Source of the DNA: Pararhodobacter zhoushanensis
GTDB taxonomy: Bacteria > Pseudomonadota > Alphaproteobacteria > Rhodobacterales > Rhodobacteraceae
Assembly (NCBI RefSeq): GCF_025949695.1
Contig: NZ_JAPDFL010000001.1
Span: 3,971,501-4,035,500, forward strand
DNA length: 64,000 nt
Reading direction: 5' to 3'
The stretch's first letter is position 1; every line of letters starts with the position of its first letter. Below the pieces are notes generated by a model, which saw only the letters and a program-made list of their open reading frames with translations, searched no databases and had not been told where the DNA came from. This document shows positions 63,590-64,000 of this stretch, piece after piece. Made by a program: the position numbers and the translations under genes.

Positions 63590-64000
63590 TCAGTGCTCGC
63601 GGTCCATGACCCATTGCGGCGAGGCAATGGTGACACCCAGCGTCGCCAGACCGCCGTCGCCGCCATAGCTGCCCGCAAAGACGGCATAGGGCCCGGGCTG
63701 CGGGTTGGGGATCATCACGCCGGGGTTCAGTTGCTCGAAATCATCGTTGCAATAGATCTGACCGTCCGGCCCGACCACGGCCAGCGTGCTGTCGACATCG
63801 CCGACCATGTAGATCATCAGCTGCGGCAGTCCGCTTTGTGCATCGACCACCAGATCCGGCTGGCTGGGCGAGAGGAACCCGGCACAGCCGGTTCCCATGC
63901 CAAAAGCCTCGGTGGTGCTGGCCTCGATATCGAAGATGATCCGCGGATCGAGCAGGGTGTCCGGCCCGAAGGACAGCGTGCCCACGGTTGGTTCGGCGGT
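63590..64000 (-). CDS. Secreted protein with PPC-like C-terminal domain, partial
   Basis: The frame is open at the right edge and ends at 63590; ~136 C-terminal residues are seen. The visible part (LPQLMIYMVGDVDSTLAVVGPDGQIYCNDDFEQLNPGVMI, then GPYAVFAGSYGG and LATLGVTIAS) looks like a beta-sandwich pre-peptidase C-terminal-type domain, common in exported enzymes. It lies just upstream of the trypsin-like gene on the same strand. The true start and N-terminal domain are outside the window. Confidence 0.6.
   Translation of the reverse strand, partial: TAEPTVGTLSFGPDTLLDPRIIFDIEASTTEAFGMGTGCAGFLSPSQPDLVVDAQSGLPQLMIYMVGDVDSTLAVVGPDGQIYCNDDFEQLNPGVMIPNPQPGPYAVFAGSYGGDGGLATLGVTIASPQWVMDREH

Overview
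The window is high-GC, densely packed chromosomal DNA that reads as an alphaproteobacterium of the Rhodobacteraceae (Rhodobacter/Paracoccus-like). The grounds are an EcfG-NepR-PhyR general stress locus with a HisKA_2 kinase, a DUF1491 gene directly after era, a DUF1127 gene, a complete paa epoxidase cluster with PaaX, and protein sequences of rhodobacterial style. No prophage, insertion sequence, CRISPR array, rRNA or tRNA was recognised. This is mostly core chromosome with a small accessory content.

Layout. 1-5.8 kb: end of a Sel1-like protein, truB, ilvE overlapping a Kv-like channel with a zinc ribbon, a universal stress protein, a RES-fold/hydrolase pair and pyrF. 6-9.5 kb: rnr, convergent with a dadA-like oxidase gene. 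9.5-16.1 kb (minus): the cell-shape operon mreB-mreC-mreD-mrdA-rodA, running on by 4-base and 1-base overlaps into ghrA-like and dadA-like genes. 16.4-18.2 kb: leuA with an upstream leucine-rich leader peptide and attenuator-like hairpins. 18.4-22.4 kb: dprA and topA. 22.4-26.1 kb: a phospholipase-D-like lipoprotein, a CoA-transferase pair (subunit A frameshifted) and a small GNAT. 26.4-31.0 kb: two tandem lepB genes, rnc (frameshifted), a DMT permease, era and DUF1491. 31.2-33.4 kb: msrA, prmA and small proteins. 33.7-37.0 kb: ruvC-ruvA-(GIY-YIG protein)-ruvB. 37.2-46.1 kb (minus): paaX, pcaF/paaJ, paaA-B-C-D-E, a paralogous ferritin-like gene and paaZ, behind a promoter loaded with operator-like palindromes. 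46-54 kb: a frameshifted EamA permease, folB-folP-glmM, a SleB-type hydrolase and a divergent PPDK. 54.2-62 kb: envelope and stress genes around nepR-ecfG-kinase and phyR, several with GGAAC-N16/17-(C/T)GTT promoters. 62.2-64 kb: a secreted trypsin-like protease with four Cys-rich repeats and a partial secreted protein.

Two window-wide patterns stand out. First, a family of intergenic inverted repeats recurs at about 5.9, 18.3/19.5, 26.1, 30.6/31.1, 37.1, 42.8 and 62.0 kb. The arms begin GGATATTT, the stem sequences vary but are matched in both arms, two TTAA boxes seven bases apart sit in the loop, and GC-rich hairpins lie outside. Second, three otherwise intact genes (scoA, rnc, an eamA) each carry one single-base indel. 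Two of these lie in the same GATCTCG context, which looks more like consensus error than gene decay.
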